Positions 27,138 through 35,732 of a stretch of DNA of 64,000 bases are shown one piece after another (positions within the stretch are counted from its first letter, which is position 1; the number at the start of each line of letters is the position of its first letter). The stretch is from Paenibacillus gorillae (lineage in GTDB: Bacteria; Bacillota; Bacilli; Paenibacillales; Paenibacillaceae): assembly GCF_000513275.1 (NCBI RefSeq), contig NZ_CBVJ010000027.1, positions 1 through 64,000 of the forward strand, in the 5' to 3' direction. The notes beneath the pieces are model-generated. The model was not told the origin of the DNA. It saw nothing but the letters and a program-made list of their open reading frames with translations, and made no database searches. The position numbers and the translations under genes were made by a program.

Positions 27138-28007
27138 TTAGTTGAATTGAGTTCGCATTTCCGATATGAATGCGGACATAGCTGGCGTAGTTAAAGCGTC
27201 TTTGCGCCGAATAAACACCGTTTTGACGAGGGCATGCTTGCCCGCTATTTCATGAATTTGAATTCGCCCTTGCTGCTCTGACTCAGCTACAATAGAGCGT
27301 GGCAGCAGTGAAATGCCGAGGCCGGCACCGACACAGCCAAGGATGGTTTCAAGCGAACCGAACTCCATGATCTTATTTGGCAGGATTCCTTCCTCCTGCA
27401 GCAGCTGATTCAATCTCGTCCGGAAGGAGCAGCTGTTAAAGAAAACAAGAAAGGTATGAAGCTTTACATCTTGAATGGAACGTACAGGCGGATGAGAAAC
27501 AGAGGTGACAAGGACCAGCTCTTCATCAACGACGTCTTCTGCAACCAGATCAGGATGCTCCACTGGACCTGCAACAAATGCTCCATTCAATTCATAATGA
27601 AGAACGGCATTAATGTGTTCTTCTGAAGGGCCGGTAATTAATGAGAAATCTACTGCCGGGTAATCCGTGTGATACTTCGTAAGAAGGTTAGGAAGACGAA
27701 CGGCTGCTGTCGTTTCCACAGATCCGATCAGGAGCGGACCTGACGGAACTGAGGAATCTCCTACGGCTGATCTGGCTTCCTGAATGACATGCAAGATTTG
27801 CTCTGCATAGGATAGCAGGATGTGTCCAGTAGGCGTAAGTGTAATTCCCCGGTTATGCCGGTAAAATAATTGAGTCTGCAAATCGGCTTCTAACTGTTGA
27901 ATCTTATGTGTGACGTTGGATTGAGCGAAGGTTAATTTTTGAGCTGCCTTCGATATGCTGCCTTCTTGAGCAGTTGTATAAAATACTTTCAGCAGTTGAA
28001 TATCCAT
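27138..28007 (-). CDS. LysR-family transcriptional regulator
   Basis: A 289-residue regulator. The winged HTH (about 1-60: LLKVFYTTAQEGSISKAAQKL...SNVTHKIQQLE) is followed by the periplasmic-binding-like effector domain (about 90-289). ATG at 28007 follows AGGAGG by 5 bases. The regulator faces the NIPSNAP gene tail to tail and points away from the lipoprotein gene at 28262, so a divergent target there is possible. The ligand is unknown. Confidence 0.9.
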   Translation of the reverse strand: MDIQLLKVFYTTAQEGSISKAAQKLTFAQSNVTHKIQQLEADLQTQLFYRHNRGITLTPTGHILLSYAEQILHVIQEARSAVGDSSVPSGPLLIGSVETTAAVRLPNLLTKYHTDYPAVDFSLITGPSEEHINAVLHYELNGAFVAGPVEHPDLVAEDVVDEELVLVTSVSHPPVRSIQDVKLHTFLVFFNSCSFRTRLNQLLQEEGILPNKIMEFGSLETILGCVGAGLGISLLPRSIVAESEQQGRIQIHEIAGKHALVKTVFIRRKDALTTPAMSAFISEMRTQFN

Positions 28008-28261
28008 AGATGCCTCCTGCACATATATAATTAGATATCATAATTCAAGATATCGGAACTGTTTATTTCGTATTATACATGATATCAGATCGATGCAACA
28101 CCTTTCACGCAAATGCGCTAAGGAAGTATTTTTTTCAACAAAAGCAGGGTTTTGCCACGGAAAGGTCAAACAAATAAAGAACTATATTTCAACATTTTAC
28201 CAGACAATTCGGAAGCCAATAAGATAGCCGATCATAATGGATAAGGGGGGCCGTCAGAAGA

Positions 28262-28687
28262 TTGTTTAAACCGATGTGTTATTTGGTTATTAGTTGTGTA
28301 ATAGCTGTTTGTTTGCTTAGCGGCTGCGCAGCAGCAAAGCCGGTTGCAGAGGATAGCGGGCCGACCTCATTGGTTAAGTCTTATCGTACAATGGCTGAGC
28401 TTGCAGAAGATGCGCAGCAAATCGTTGAGATTAAGGCGGACAGCCAAGAAACCATCATGTATCAACAAGTTCCTTTTACGCTCTCGACAGTATCCGTAAT
28501 CAAGTCGTTCAAGAGAGATCATTCACAAGGTGATACGATCCGCATTATTGAAACCGGTGGAGAGTATACACCGCTTGATAAGCAAGGAAAAGCTCTGTCA
28601 AAAACAACTATGAAATTCAACGGCATTCCAGTTCTTACACGGGATGGTCATGAGGTTATTTTTTTGAGCGCGTTTGGCGCCAGATAA
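28262..28687 (+). CDS. Predicted lipoprotein, function unknown
   Basis: A 141-residue exported protein with lipobox LLSGC (Cys about 22) after a hydrophobic leader. The body is beta-rich (QIVEIKADSQETIMYQQVPF, TIRIIETGG) and resembles part of a secreted repeat-like domain. The end FLSAFGAR is abrupt, so the protein may be truncated at its C-terminus. TTG at 28262 lies 11 bases after GGGGGG, a weak placement. No relative recognised. Confidence 0.65.
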   Translation: MFKPMCYLVISCVIAVCLLSGCAAAKPVAEDSGPTSLVKSYRTMAELAEDAQQIVEIKADSQETIMYQQVPFTLSTVSVIKSFKRDHSQGDTIRIIETGGEYTPLDKQGKALSKTTMKFNGIPVLTRDGHEVIFLSAFGAR

Positions 28688-28859
28688 AGGAAGCTGAATG
28701 ATTTTACATTAATGAGTATCGAGGAGTTTTCTGAAACACTTCATAACTTGATGAAATCATGAGGGACAAACTGAAAATTTGAAATTATTGAACGTAGGCC
28801 ATACAATAAAATGTACAATTGTATTTAATCGAAACTAATGAAAAGGAATGATATCGTAT

Positions 28860-29369
28860 ATGAAAATAACGTTCAAGCGGGTAGAGACCGAAGCAGAAAT
28901 AAATGTCGTAGCACAATTGGCATCTGAAATTTGGAATGATTATTATATAAGCCTTATATCTCGCGAGCAGATTGAATATATGGTGGAAAAGTATCAATCC
29001 GTTCATGCCATTAGCGATCAGATTCAAGAAGAGGGTTATGAATACTATCTAATGCAGCTTAATGGTCAAGATGTTGGTTACCTTGGCGTCAAGCCGGAAG
29101 AAGACAAGCTGTTCCTCAGCAAATTTTATATACTCAAAGATTACCGGGGCAAGGGTTACGCAAGTGTAGGGATGGCATTCCTATTGCAGATATGCAACGC
29201 GCACAAACTAAGCTCAATCTACCTGACCGTTAACCGGTTTAATGACGCAGCAATTGCTGTATATGAGAAGAAGGGCTTCAAAAAAGTTCAGACTCAAGTG
29301 GCCGATATTGGAAACGGCTATGTGATGGATGATTACATTATGGAGAAAGAAATTGCGTTAGCATACTAA
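28860..29369 (+). CDS. GNAT-family N-acetyltransferase
   Basis: A 169-residue acetyltransferase. The acetyl-CoA loop is KDYRGKGYASVGM (about 93-105, R/QxxGxG/A), and the family's last strand YEKKGFKKV is at about 139. ATG at 28860 was chosen because AAAAGGA abuts the ATG at 28848 and is 10 bases from 28860. Substrate unknown. A terminator follows directly. Confidence 0.88.
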   Translation: MKITFKRVETEAEINVVAQLASEIWNDYYISLISREQIEYMVEKYQSVHAISDQIQEEGYEYYLMQLNGQDVGYLGVKPEEDKLFLSKFYILKDYRGKGYASVGMAFLLQICNAHKLSSIYLTVNRFNDAAIAVYEKKGFKKVQTQVADIGNGYVMDDYIMEKEIALAY

Positions 29370-29385
29370 TTGCTTTATGTTTGGA

Positions 29386-29412
29386 AGCCGCATTTAGATG
29401 CGGCTTTTTTTA
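29386..29412 (+). terminator. Terminator of the GNAT gene
   Basis: AGCCGCAT and ATGCGGCT pair around TTAG, followed by seven T. Confidence 0.9.
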
Positions 29413-29551
29413 GAATGAACGGATGTGTACATTTAATTTGACCCCGATAGTTCCATATAAGATTTAATATTAATGAATATGGAACATTTTCCACTTACTG
29501 TCGTCTGTGTATGAGGAACCGTCGTCAATTTGTATAAGGGGGCATTACATA

Positions 29552-29980
29552 TTGTCAAAATTAATCGGAGCAGCAGCTATCATTTTAAATGCAGAAGGAA
29601 AAGTATTATTAGTAAAGCATAGCTATGGCAAGAATAACTGGGATCTGCCAGGCGGAAAAGCTGAAGACAATGAGTCTGCGGAGGAAACGGCAAGCAGAGA
29701 GACTCTAGAGGAAGTTGGGCTGAATGTCCGGATTGGGCCATTAACCGGTATATATTATGATCCGGACTATGACATGCATCACTTTGTATTTATCGCGCAT
29801 AACGATACTGAACAAGAGCCCCAGCCGAGTTCGCCCGAAATTTTGGAATGCCGATTTTTCTCCATCGATGAACTCCCTAGACCTATTAGCGATTTCACAT
29901 GTAAGCGTATTAAAGATGCCTTAAATCCCGCTCGGGAACAACTGTTCCATACGGTTGGACCGAGACAGTGGATTGAATAA
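29552..29980 (+). CDS. NUDIX hydrolase
   Basis: A 142-residue Nudix pyrophosphohydrolase. The Nudix box is complete (GGKAEDNESAEETASRETL then EEVGL, about residues 36-58), including the REx2EE metal-binding core. It is predicted to hydrolyse a nucleoside diphosphate derivative. TTG at 29552 lies about 10 bases after AAGGGGG, and the fold starts immediately with KLIGAAAIILN. The aldo/keto reductase starts 34 bases after its stop in the same direction. Confidence 0.88.
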   Translation: MSKLIGAAAIILNAEGKVLLVKHSYGKNNWDLPGGKAEDNESAEETASRETLEEVGLNVRIGPLTGIYYDPDYDMHHFVFIAHNDTEQEPQPSSPEILECRFFSIDELPRPISDFTCKRIKDALNPAREQLFHTVGPRQWIE

Positions 29981-30014
29981 TACGATAACACACCGGAAAG
30001 CGGGCGACACTCAT

Positions 30015-30995
30015 ATGGAATATGTGAAACTTGGAAATACAGGCATGGACGTTTCCCGGATCTGTCTTGGCTGCATGGGCTTTGGTGACGCGCAGCTGGG
30101 CCATCATCAATGGGTGCTTAATGAAGAGCATTCCCGCGAAGTGATAAACAAAGCGTTGGAGCTTGGCATTAATTTTTTCGACACTGCAAACGTCTACGCA
30201 GCAGGGACTAGCGAGGAGTTTGTTGGCAGGGCTCTGAAAGGTTACGCCAACCGAGATGAAATTGTTCTGGCAACGAAGGTTCATTTCCGGATGCATGAAG
30301 GCCCTAATGGTGCCGGACTTTCCCGTAAGGCCATCATGAGTGAGATTGATAAAAGCTTAAAGCGGCTTGGTACGGATTATGTCGATCTTTACCAAATTCA
30401 CCGCTGGGACAACACTACCCCAATTGAAGAGACGATGGAAGCTTTGCATGATGTTGTGAAGGCAGGCAAAGCCAGATACATTGGGGCATCTGCGATGTAT
30501 GCATGGCAGTTTTTGAAGGCATTACATACAGCGGAGAAAAACGGATGGACCCGGTTTGTATCGATGCAGAATCATTACAACCTCATCTACCGCGAAGAAG
30601 AGAGAGAAATGCTGCCTCTATGCAAGGCTGAAAAAATAGGGGTCATTCCATTTAGTCCTCTTGCTGGAGGAAGGTTAACGAGAGATCAGCAGGAAACGAC
30701 CCATCGCTCTCAAACCGATCAGGTACAAAAATCCAAATACGATGCGACGGCCGATACCGACCGTATAATCGTAGACCAAGTTGCTGCTATTGCAGAAAAG
30801 CATGGCGTTCCCCGTGTTCAAATCGCGCTTGCTTGGCTACTGCACAAGGACCCGGTAACCGCTCCTATAGTGGGTGCTACAAAGATCTCACATCTCGAGG
30901 ATGCGGTGGCTGCCCTGTCGATCAGGCTCACACCTGAAGAGCTAGCTTCCTTGGAAGAGCCTTATATCCCTCACCGGATCGTGGGCCACGAGTAA
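30015..30995 (+). CDS. Aldo/keto reductase
   Basis: A 326-residue NADPH-dependent TIM-barrel reductase. Catalytic residues are Asp and Tyr in FDTANVYAAG (about 54-63), Lys in ATKVHF (about 90) and His in YQIHRWD (about 127). The cofactor-binding end GATKISHLEDAVAAL (about 291) is intact. It resembles YajO/YghZ-type reductases. The ATG at 30015 has only a weak GGAAAG upstream. The conserved domain starts at once (YVKLGNTGMDVSRICLGCM). Confidence 0.92.
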   Translation: MEYVKLGNTGMDVSRICLGCMGFGDAQLGHHQWVLNEEHSREVINKALELGINFFDTANVYAAGTSEEFVGRALKGYANRDEIVLATKVHFRMHEGPNGAGLSRKAIMSEIDKSLKRLGTDYVDLYQIHRWDNTTPIEETMEALHDVVKAGKARYIGASAMYAWQFLKALHTAEKNGWTRFVSMQNHYNLIYREEEREMLPLCKAEKIGVIPFSPLAGGRLTRDQQETTHRSQTDQVQKSKYDATADTDRIIVDQVAAIAEKHGVPRVQIALAWLLHKDPVTAPIVGATKISHLEDAVAALSIRLTPEELASLEEPYIPHRIVGHE

Positions 30996-31020
30996 AACGC
31001 AGCAAATAGAACTTCTAAAA

Positions 31021-31043
31021 AGTCGCATAAATGCGGCTTTTTT
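31021..31043 (+). terminator. Terminator of the aldo/keto reductase gene
   Basis: AGTCGCAT and ATGCGGCT pair (one G-T) around AA, followed by six T. Confidence 0.8.
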
Positions 31044-31151
31044 GTTTTACATATGAGATTGGTTATGGAATTGAACTATACTTTTCATAAAAAATGAACC
31101 TTTTAGCTTTCTAAAGGATATATACAATAAAGAAAGGAAGGAGGCTAACAG

Positions 31152-31688
31152 ATGCATCTTACAAAAGAAGAAGCAAGGCAAATTTATGAGGAGCATTCCC
31201 CCAATGTTTACCGGGTTGCCTTATTCATGACTAAATCCGCAGCAAATTCTGAAGATATCGTACAGGAAACATTTATGATAGTATTTCAAAAATTTGATAC
31301 TTATGATGCCGCCAGACCTATTAAGCCGTGGATCTATAAGATTGCATTAAATGAGGTAAGAAAGCATTTGAATAAGCAACGCCGTCAGTTATTTAGAAAA
31401 TGGCCGACAGAACAAACTGTGGTTTCTGCAGAAAATGATGTTCTTCAGGAGGAGGGGAATCATGAACTATGGAATGAGGTAAGTAAACTTGGAATGAAAT
31501 ATAAAGAAGTGATAGTTCTTCATTTCTATCTGGATTTCAAGCTTAGCGAAATAGCGGCGATGTTAGGCATTCCGTTGGGAACTTGCAAATCGAGGCTATT
31601 TTATGCCCTCAGAAAGTTAAAAGTTGCTTTGCCTAAAAACGAAGGCTTGCAGATTTCTTTAGATAAGAATGGAGGCAGGTACATATGA
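31152..31688 (+). CDS. ECF sigma factor
   Basis: A 178-residue sigma-70 family factor with region 2 (LFMTKSAANSEDIVQETFMIVFQKFDTY, about 22-50) and region 4 (KEVIVLHFYLDFKLSEIAAMLGIPLGTCKSRLFYALRKLK, about 121-160). It lacks regions 1 and 3, as ECF factors do. ATG follows GGAAGGAGG. A TGAACC hexamer at 31095-31100 could be a -35 element for autoregulation. The next gene overlaps by four bases (ATGA) and probably encodes its anti-sigma partner. Confidence 0.92.
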   Translation: MHLTKEEARQIYEEHSPNVYRVALFMTKSAANSEDIVQETFMIVFQKFDTYDAARPIKPWIYKIALNEVRKHLNKQRRQLFRKWPTEQTVVSAENDVLQEEGNHELWNEVSKLGMKYKEVIVLHFYLDFKLSEIAAMLGIPLGTCKSRLFYALRKLKVALPKNEGLQISLDKNGGRYI

Positions 31689-32440
31689 GCCGCGCAGTCA
31701 AAAATATAAAAACTGCTCTGAAAGTTACACTAGACAATCAATACCCGTTAACATCGTTTGAACAGGTATGGGATGCAAGCAAGATTAATAAGAAATCTAT
31801 ACGAACAAAGAAACTCATGATGATATCAGTTCTCACAGCGGTGCTGTTAGTTACAGCAGCTTTTTCGTATAAGATCATATTCTGGGGAAATACAGAGATC
31901 ATAATATCAAACAGTGATGAAGATTTGGCACAAATGGTTACTCCGTTGGAGTCAATTAATCATATTATCAATGATTCTAAAAACCTTAATTTTACTGAAT
32001 CCCAGAAACGAGTCGCTTTTAAAATTCTTCAATCGGGTGCGGTTCAATCATGGACACAAATAAACAGTGTTGGAATCATACAACCCCAATATGATAATAA
32101 CAGCATTTCAGACGGACCTTTAGTTTATTTTGACCAGTTTGTAAGCTCTGATAGTCAAGATGAAAAAGTAGTTGTTTCACAACGTTATGATGCTATTACT
32201 ACAGAAGCTCTAAAAAAGAAAGAAAATGAATCATTTCAACAAGAGTATCCGAAAGGAGCCAAAATCATATCAGAGTTTGGATCTGATTTTGCTGTGCTTA
32301 TAAATTTGCAAAAGGGACGTTATCAGTTGGGGATCATTCATGTAGACGATAATGGTATCGCAATGAGGATTGATTTATGGGGAAACACTGATCCTAACAA
32401 TTTGGTGAAAATAGCCCACCTTTATTTGCTGCAAAGTTGA
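31685..32440 (+). CDS. Single-span membrane protein, probable anti-sigma factor
   Basis: A 251-residue protein with a cytoplasmic N-terminus, one transmembrane helix (about 43-65, LMMISVLTAVLLVTAAF) and an extracytoplasmic C-terminal domain. No catalytic motif was recognised. The four-base overlap with the ECF gene and the topology fit an anti-sigma factor that senses an envelope signal. This is inference from position and topology. Confidence 0.7.
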   Translation: MSRAVKNIKTALKVTLDNQYPLTSFEQVWDASKINKKSIRTKKLMMISVLTAVLLVTAAFSYKIIFWGNTEIIISNSDEDLAQMVTPLESINHIINDSKNLNFTESQKRVAFKILQSGAVQSWTQINSVGIIQPQYDNNSISDGPLVYFDQFVSSDSQDEKVVVSQRYDAITTEALKKKENESFQQEYPKGAKIISEFGSDFAVLINLQKGRYQLGIIHVDDNGIAMRIDLWGNTDPNNLVKIAHLYLLQS

Positions 32441-32539
32441 TTTCAAAGTGTATAGTTTCGTTTAAACCATTCTTTCCATATCCCGCGCATCGGGAAAACG
32501 GTATAGTGAAAATAAACGCTTGTTCGTTCGGAGGGTATC

Positions 32540-33589
32540 ATGAACCAGAACATAAAAACAAATTTACATAACATGCTGACCAATCTTGTCGAGAACGGCA
32601 CCTATACGGGACTAGCTGTTGGAATTGTGAAGGATGACGAAATCCTCTTTGCTGGTGAATATGGTACGGCTGATATATCGACCGGCGATGCTGTCGTTCC
32701 CAGCACGTTGTTTCACCAAGCCTCTGTTTCAAAAACATTCGTTGCAATGGCCGTTATGCAACTGGTTGAGAACGGAGTAGTGGAGCTGGACGAACCGCTC
32801 ATCAACTATTTGCCATACTTTGAAATGGAAGACGAACGGTATGGAGATATTACGATCCGGCAGCTCTTAAGCCATACGTCCGGCATGCCGGATGAAGAGG
32901 ACTATGCATGGGACCGGCCGGAGTTCGATGAGCAAAGTCTTGAAAGATATGTGAAGAGTATTGCGCCCCGCAAGCTTCTAACCGAGCCTGGCTGTACATT
33001 TGCTTATAGCAATATAGGCTTCGAGATTTTGGGAGATGTGATAGCTAAGGTAAGCGGGATGAGCTTCGAGCAGTATATGAAGGAGAATATTTTGGAGCCG
33101 GCAGGAATGAAATCCAGCTCTTTTCTGAAACAGGAGATTGAAGCAAATCTTGCCGCACCTCATGTACGCAAGGCCGACGGGTCAGAAGTTTACGTCAGTG
33201 AAGTGTTCCCATACAACAGGGCGCATGCGCCGAGTTCAACTTTGTACACCAATGTTGAAGATATGTGTCAATGTATGCTGATGCATTTGAACCAAGGAGC
33301 GGAAAATGGCATCTATAATGCTTTGAAATCAAGCAGCTATGCTGAAATGTGGAAGCCTCAAGCATCCATCGGAGAGGAACAGGAGAGTGGCCATATCGGA
33401 TTAAGCTGGTTTCTTGGCGAGCATAAAGGCATTAGGACCCTATCGCATTCCGGCTGGGACACAGGTTTTCTCAGTGATTTATTTATTCTTCCCGATAACA
33501 AAATTGCATTTATTGTAATGACGAATGGCGACTATAACGACCTAAGCAGTGTAACCTTTCCATTGCTCGATCTGCTGCGTGATCAATGA
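32540..33589 (+). CDS. Serine hydrolase, beta-lactamase fold
   Basis: A 349-residue protein with SxxK as SVSK (about 62-65), YSN (about 154-156) and a late HSGWDTG in place of KTG. No signal peptide is seen, so it is probably cytoplasmic. It belongs to the same broad family as the genes at 10066 and 13770, but is not a close copy. ATG follows GGAGG at 32530. It stands alone. Confidence 0.88.
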   Translation: MNQNIKTNLHNMLTNLVENGTYTGLAVGIVKDDEILFAGEYGTADISTGDAVVPSTLFHQASVSKTFVAMAVMQLVENGVVELDEPLINYLPYFEMEDERYGDITIRQLLSHTSGMPDEEDYAWDRPEFDEQSLERYVKSIAPRKLLTEPGCTFAYSNIGFEILGDVIAKVSGMSFEQYMKENILEPAGMKSSSFLKQEIEANLAAPHVRKADGSEVYVSEVFPYNRAHAPSSTLYTNVEDMCQCMLMHLNQGAENGIYNALKSSSYAEMWKPQASIGEEQESGHIGLSWFLGEHKGIRTLSHSGWDTGFLSDLFILPDNKIAFIVMTNGDYNDLSSVTFPLLDLLRDQ

Positions 33590-33740
33590 CAAATCTAGTA
33601 AAGCCGTCACAACTTGTGGCATAATGCAATCAATATGAAATAATAATTTTACATGGCGAAAATGTAGCGTTCATATAAAGCCCAAACTCCTTTTGTATAC
33701 TTAGCTAGCTAGTATTGTGCAGCGAATCAAAAGGATTAGG

Positions 33741-34283
33741 GTGATTGATAGAATGTTAAAACAACGTGATTTGCACGAATGCCAGTCGCTGTATCATTTA
33801 ATGATTGATCCTGCTGTTTTTCCTTACGTTCGTAATAAATCCCAATCCTATGAGGAATATTTATTCACGACCGAGCAGTTGATGGTTGAAGAAGAGCAAG
33901 GAACAAGTATTTCCAGAACGATACTGAATGAGACCGGCCATCCTATTGGCACTATTGATTTATATGATATTGGGAATAAGACAGGCTTCCTCGCGACATG
34001 GGTTGGTATTCCTTATTTCGGAAAGGGCTACAACCAGCGGGCGAAAGAAAGCTTCTTTTCAGAGCTGTTTCTTAAACATAACATCGAAACGATTTTTTTG
34101 AAAATTAGAGAGCAAAACATTCGATCCAAAAAAGCGGTTCAGAAATTGCCTTATGTCAAATTAGCAAATGAAATTAATCCGCCCTTGTACCATTTAATCA
34201 ATTACACGCAGCATCATTATGATTTGTATCAAGTCGAGCGGATGGACTTTTTAGAAAACAGAAGTGCAGTAAACGCTTACTGA
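33741..34283 (+). CDS. GNAT-family acetyltransferase
   Basis: A 180-residue acetyltransferase of the RimJ/RimL-like type. VGIPYFGKGYNQRAKESFF (about 92-110) is the acetyl-CoA loop, and KIREQNIRSKKAVQKL the following helix. GTG at 33741 has AAGGA 8 bases before it; an ATG at 33753 and a GTG at 33717 are alternatives with poorer sites. A terminator follows at 34304. Confidence 0.8.
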   Translation: MIDRMLKQRDLHECQSLYHLMIDPAVFPYVRNKSQSYEEYLFTTEQLMVEEEQGTSISRTILNETGHPIGTIDLYDIGNKTGFLATWVGIPYFGKGYNQRAKESFFSELFLKHNIETIFLKIREQNIRSKKAVQKLPYVKLANEINPPLYHLINYTQHHYDLYQVERMDFLENRSAVNAY

Positions 34284-34303
34284 TCATATGCTGAAGATTT
34301 AGG

Positions 34304-34332
34304 AAACGCAGTCATAGCTGGCTGCGTTTTTT
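34304..34332 (+). terminator. Terminator of the GNAT gene at 33741
   Basis: AAACGCAG and CTGCGTTT pair around a ten-base loop, then six T. Confidence 0.75.
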
Positions 34333-34375
34333 CATTGTTGGAGACGGCATGGGAGTGCTGAAAACAAAAATTGCG

Positions 34376-34404
34376 TTGACATTCTACCAACTAGTAGGTA
34401 ATAT
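34376..34404 (+). promoter_or_regulatory. Consensus promoter with TetR-like operator in the spacer
   Basis: TTGACA (34376-34381), 17 bases, TAATAT (34399-34404). The spacer contains TACCAACTAGTAGGTA (34385-34400), a near-perfect palindrome. A binding protein would block RNA polymerase directly. The next gene is the broken OsmC gene at 34540. Confidence 0.75.
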
Positions 34405-34463
34405 GTAAATAGGTTCAGGCGGTGATGAGCAGCTTGCTGGAACCGTAGTCGTTTTAGGTTCTT

Positions 34464-34500
34464 GTAGTTTTCAACAAAACTACCTACTAGTAGGTTTTTT
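34464..34500 (+). promoter_or_regulatory. Second TetR-like operator and small hairpin
   Basis: ACCTACTAGTAGGT (34482-34495) is a perfect 14-bp palindrome related to the operator at 34385. It is preceded by a hairpin (GTAGTTTT-CAAC-AAAACTAC, 34464-34483) and followed by six T, so the same bases might also act as a terminator. Confidence 0.5.
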
Positions 34501-34539
34501 AGGAAAGTGAATACCATTCATCAAGAGAGGAGCTGTGTG

Positions 34540-34816
34540 ATGAACAAAATAAACGAAATTGAGGTAGACGCGTTAAAACAATTCGCTGATACCGTTGCAA
34601 GTAATGCTGCACAAGGCATGGCGCAATTTCAAGTGATGACGGACTGGTCTGGGGGAACAAAGTCCACTTCATCCGTTCAGGAGCTCAAGCTTGGAGACCA
34701 GCGTCTGGCAAGAGATATGGGCCCGAATTCATGACAAGGTGACACGTACGTCGCCTAACCGCTGGAATATGGCCAATGCCATTCATTTGAATAGTGAACT
34801 GATTGTTGATTCGTAA
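34540..34816 (+). pseudogene. OsmC-family peroxide-resistance protein, internal deletion
   Basis: The first 60 codons (from MNKINEIEVDALKQF to GGTKSTSSVQELKLGDQRLARD) match the N-terminus of OsmC-like proteins, ending at a TGA at 34732. The +1 frame from 34712 to 34816 encodes IHDKVTRTSPNRWNMANAI, which resembles the C-terminal end of the same family. About 90 middle codons, with both catalytic Cys, are missing and the frame is lost. The promoter and operators upstream look intact. OsmC proteins reduce organic hydroperoxides; this copy cannot. Confidence 0.7.
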
Positions 34817-34857
34817 TAAACCAAATCATACTGAATTTATTAGAGGAGATGAATGAT

Positions 34858-35628
34858 ATGAAATTTGAAAATAAAACGGTTATTGTTACAGGCGGGGGAA
34901 CTGGGATTGGTAAAACGACAGCACAACGATTTTTTGAAGAAGGGGCTAATGTAGTTATCAACGGCCGCCGCGAGGATATCCTGCAGCAAACTGCGCTTGA
35001 AATTGACCCGACAGGAAAAAGAGTTCTTGCGGTGGCAGGAGATATCAGCAAATCAGAAACTTCTGCAAAGCTGGTCCAAGTGGCCGTTGAAGCATTTGGC
35101 GGTATTGATGTACTTGTGAACAATACGGGCAAGTTCAACCCAACGCCTTTCCTTGACCATACCGAAAAGGACCTGCAATCGTATCTGGATACGATTGTGA
35201 AGGGAACGTTTTATCCCTCACAAGCTGTTGTCCCTGAGCTGAAAAAGAGAGGGGGCGGAGCCATAGTGAACACCGGTTCGATGTGGGCGATTCAGGCCGT
35301 GGAGGCAACGCCATCATCAGCTTACTCTGCCGCTATGGCAGGACGGCATGCACTGACTCGTAATCTGGCGGTTGAATTGGCAGGAGATCATATTCGCGTG
35401 AATGCAGTAGCCCCAGCAGTAGTAGAAACACCTATATACAATACGTTTATGACCGAAGAGGAAGTAGCTAACGTATTGCCTAGCTTCCATGCCTTACACC
35501 CGATTGGCCGGAACGGAACAACTCAAGATGTGGCAGAAGCTATACTGTTCCTCGCCAGCGATTCTGCTTCATGGATTACAGGTGTTGTCATGCCGCTTGA
35601 TGGCGGGGTTACAGCCCGTCTGAGATAA
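34858..35628 (+). CDS. SDR-family oxidoreductase with catalytic Lys replaced by Met
   Basis: A 256-residue short-chain dehydrogenase with TGGGTGIG (about 11-18), NNTG (about 88) and VAPAVVETP (about 185). At the active site the usual YxxxK reads AYSAAMAG: Tyr is kept, but Lys is Met (ATG at 35334-35336; one base from AAG). The rest is well conserved, so activity is probably lost or strongly reduced. ATG at 34858 was chosen because GAGGAG abuts the ATG at 34849. It follows the broken OsmC gene by 41 bases and may share its promoter. Confidence 0.88.
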   Translation: MKFENKTVIVTGGGTGIGKTTAQRFFEEGANVVINGRREDILQQTALEIDPTGKRVLAVAGDISKSETSAKLVQVAVEAFGGIDVLVNNTGKFNPTPFLDHTEKDLQSYLDTIVKGTFYPSQAVVPELKKRGGGAIVNTGSMWAIQAVEATPSSAYSAAMAGRHALTRNLAVELAGDHIRVNAVAPAVVETPIYNTFMTEEEVANVLPSFHALHPIGRNGTTQDVAEAILFLASDSASWITGVVMPLDGGVTARLR

Positions 35629-35653
35629 ACGATAATGAAATTCTGAACAAATA

Positions 35654-35685
35654 AGATAACCTCTGAGCTTGCTCAGAGGTTATCT
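35654..35685. terminator. Long hairpin between convergent genes
   Basis: AGATAACCTCTGAGC and its complement form a 15-bp stem with a tiny loop. There is no T-run on either side, so it may be a weak bidirectional terminator or a barrier to read-through. Confidence 0.6.
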
Positions 35686-35732
35686 GCTATTGGAGGTTGT
35701 TGAAGAGACAGCGCGATATTTCGTTCGCGAAC

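Noticed and set aside
34507-34734. 75-residue ORF as an intact small gene
   Set aside because: It matches only the N-terminus of OsmC-like proteins, with the C-terminus in another frame downstream.
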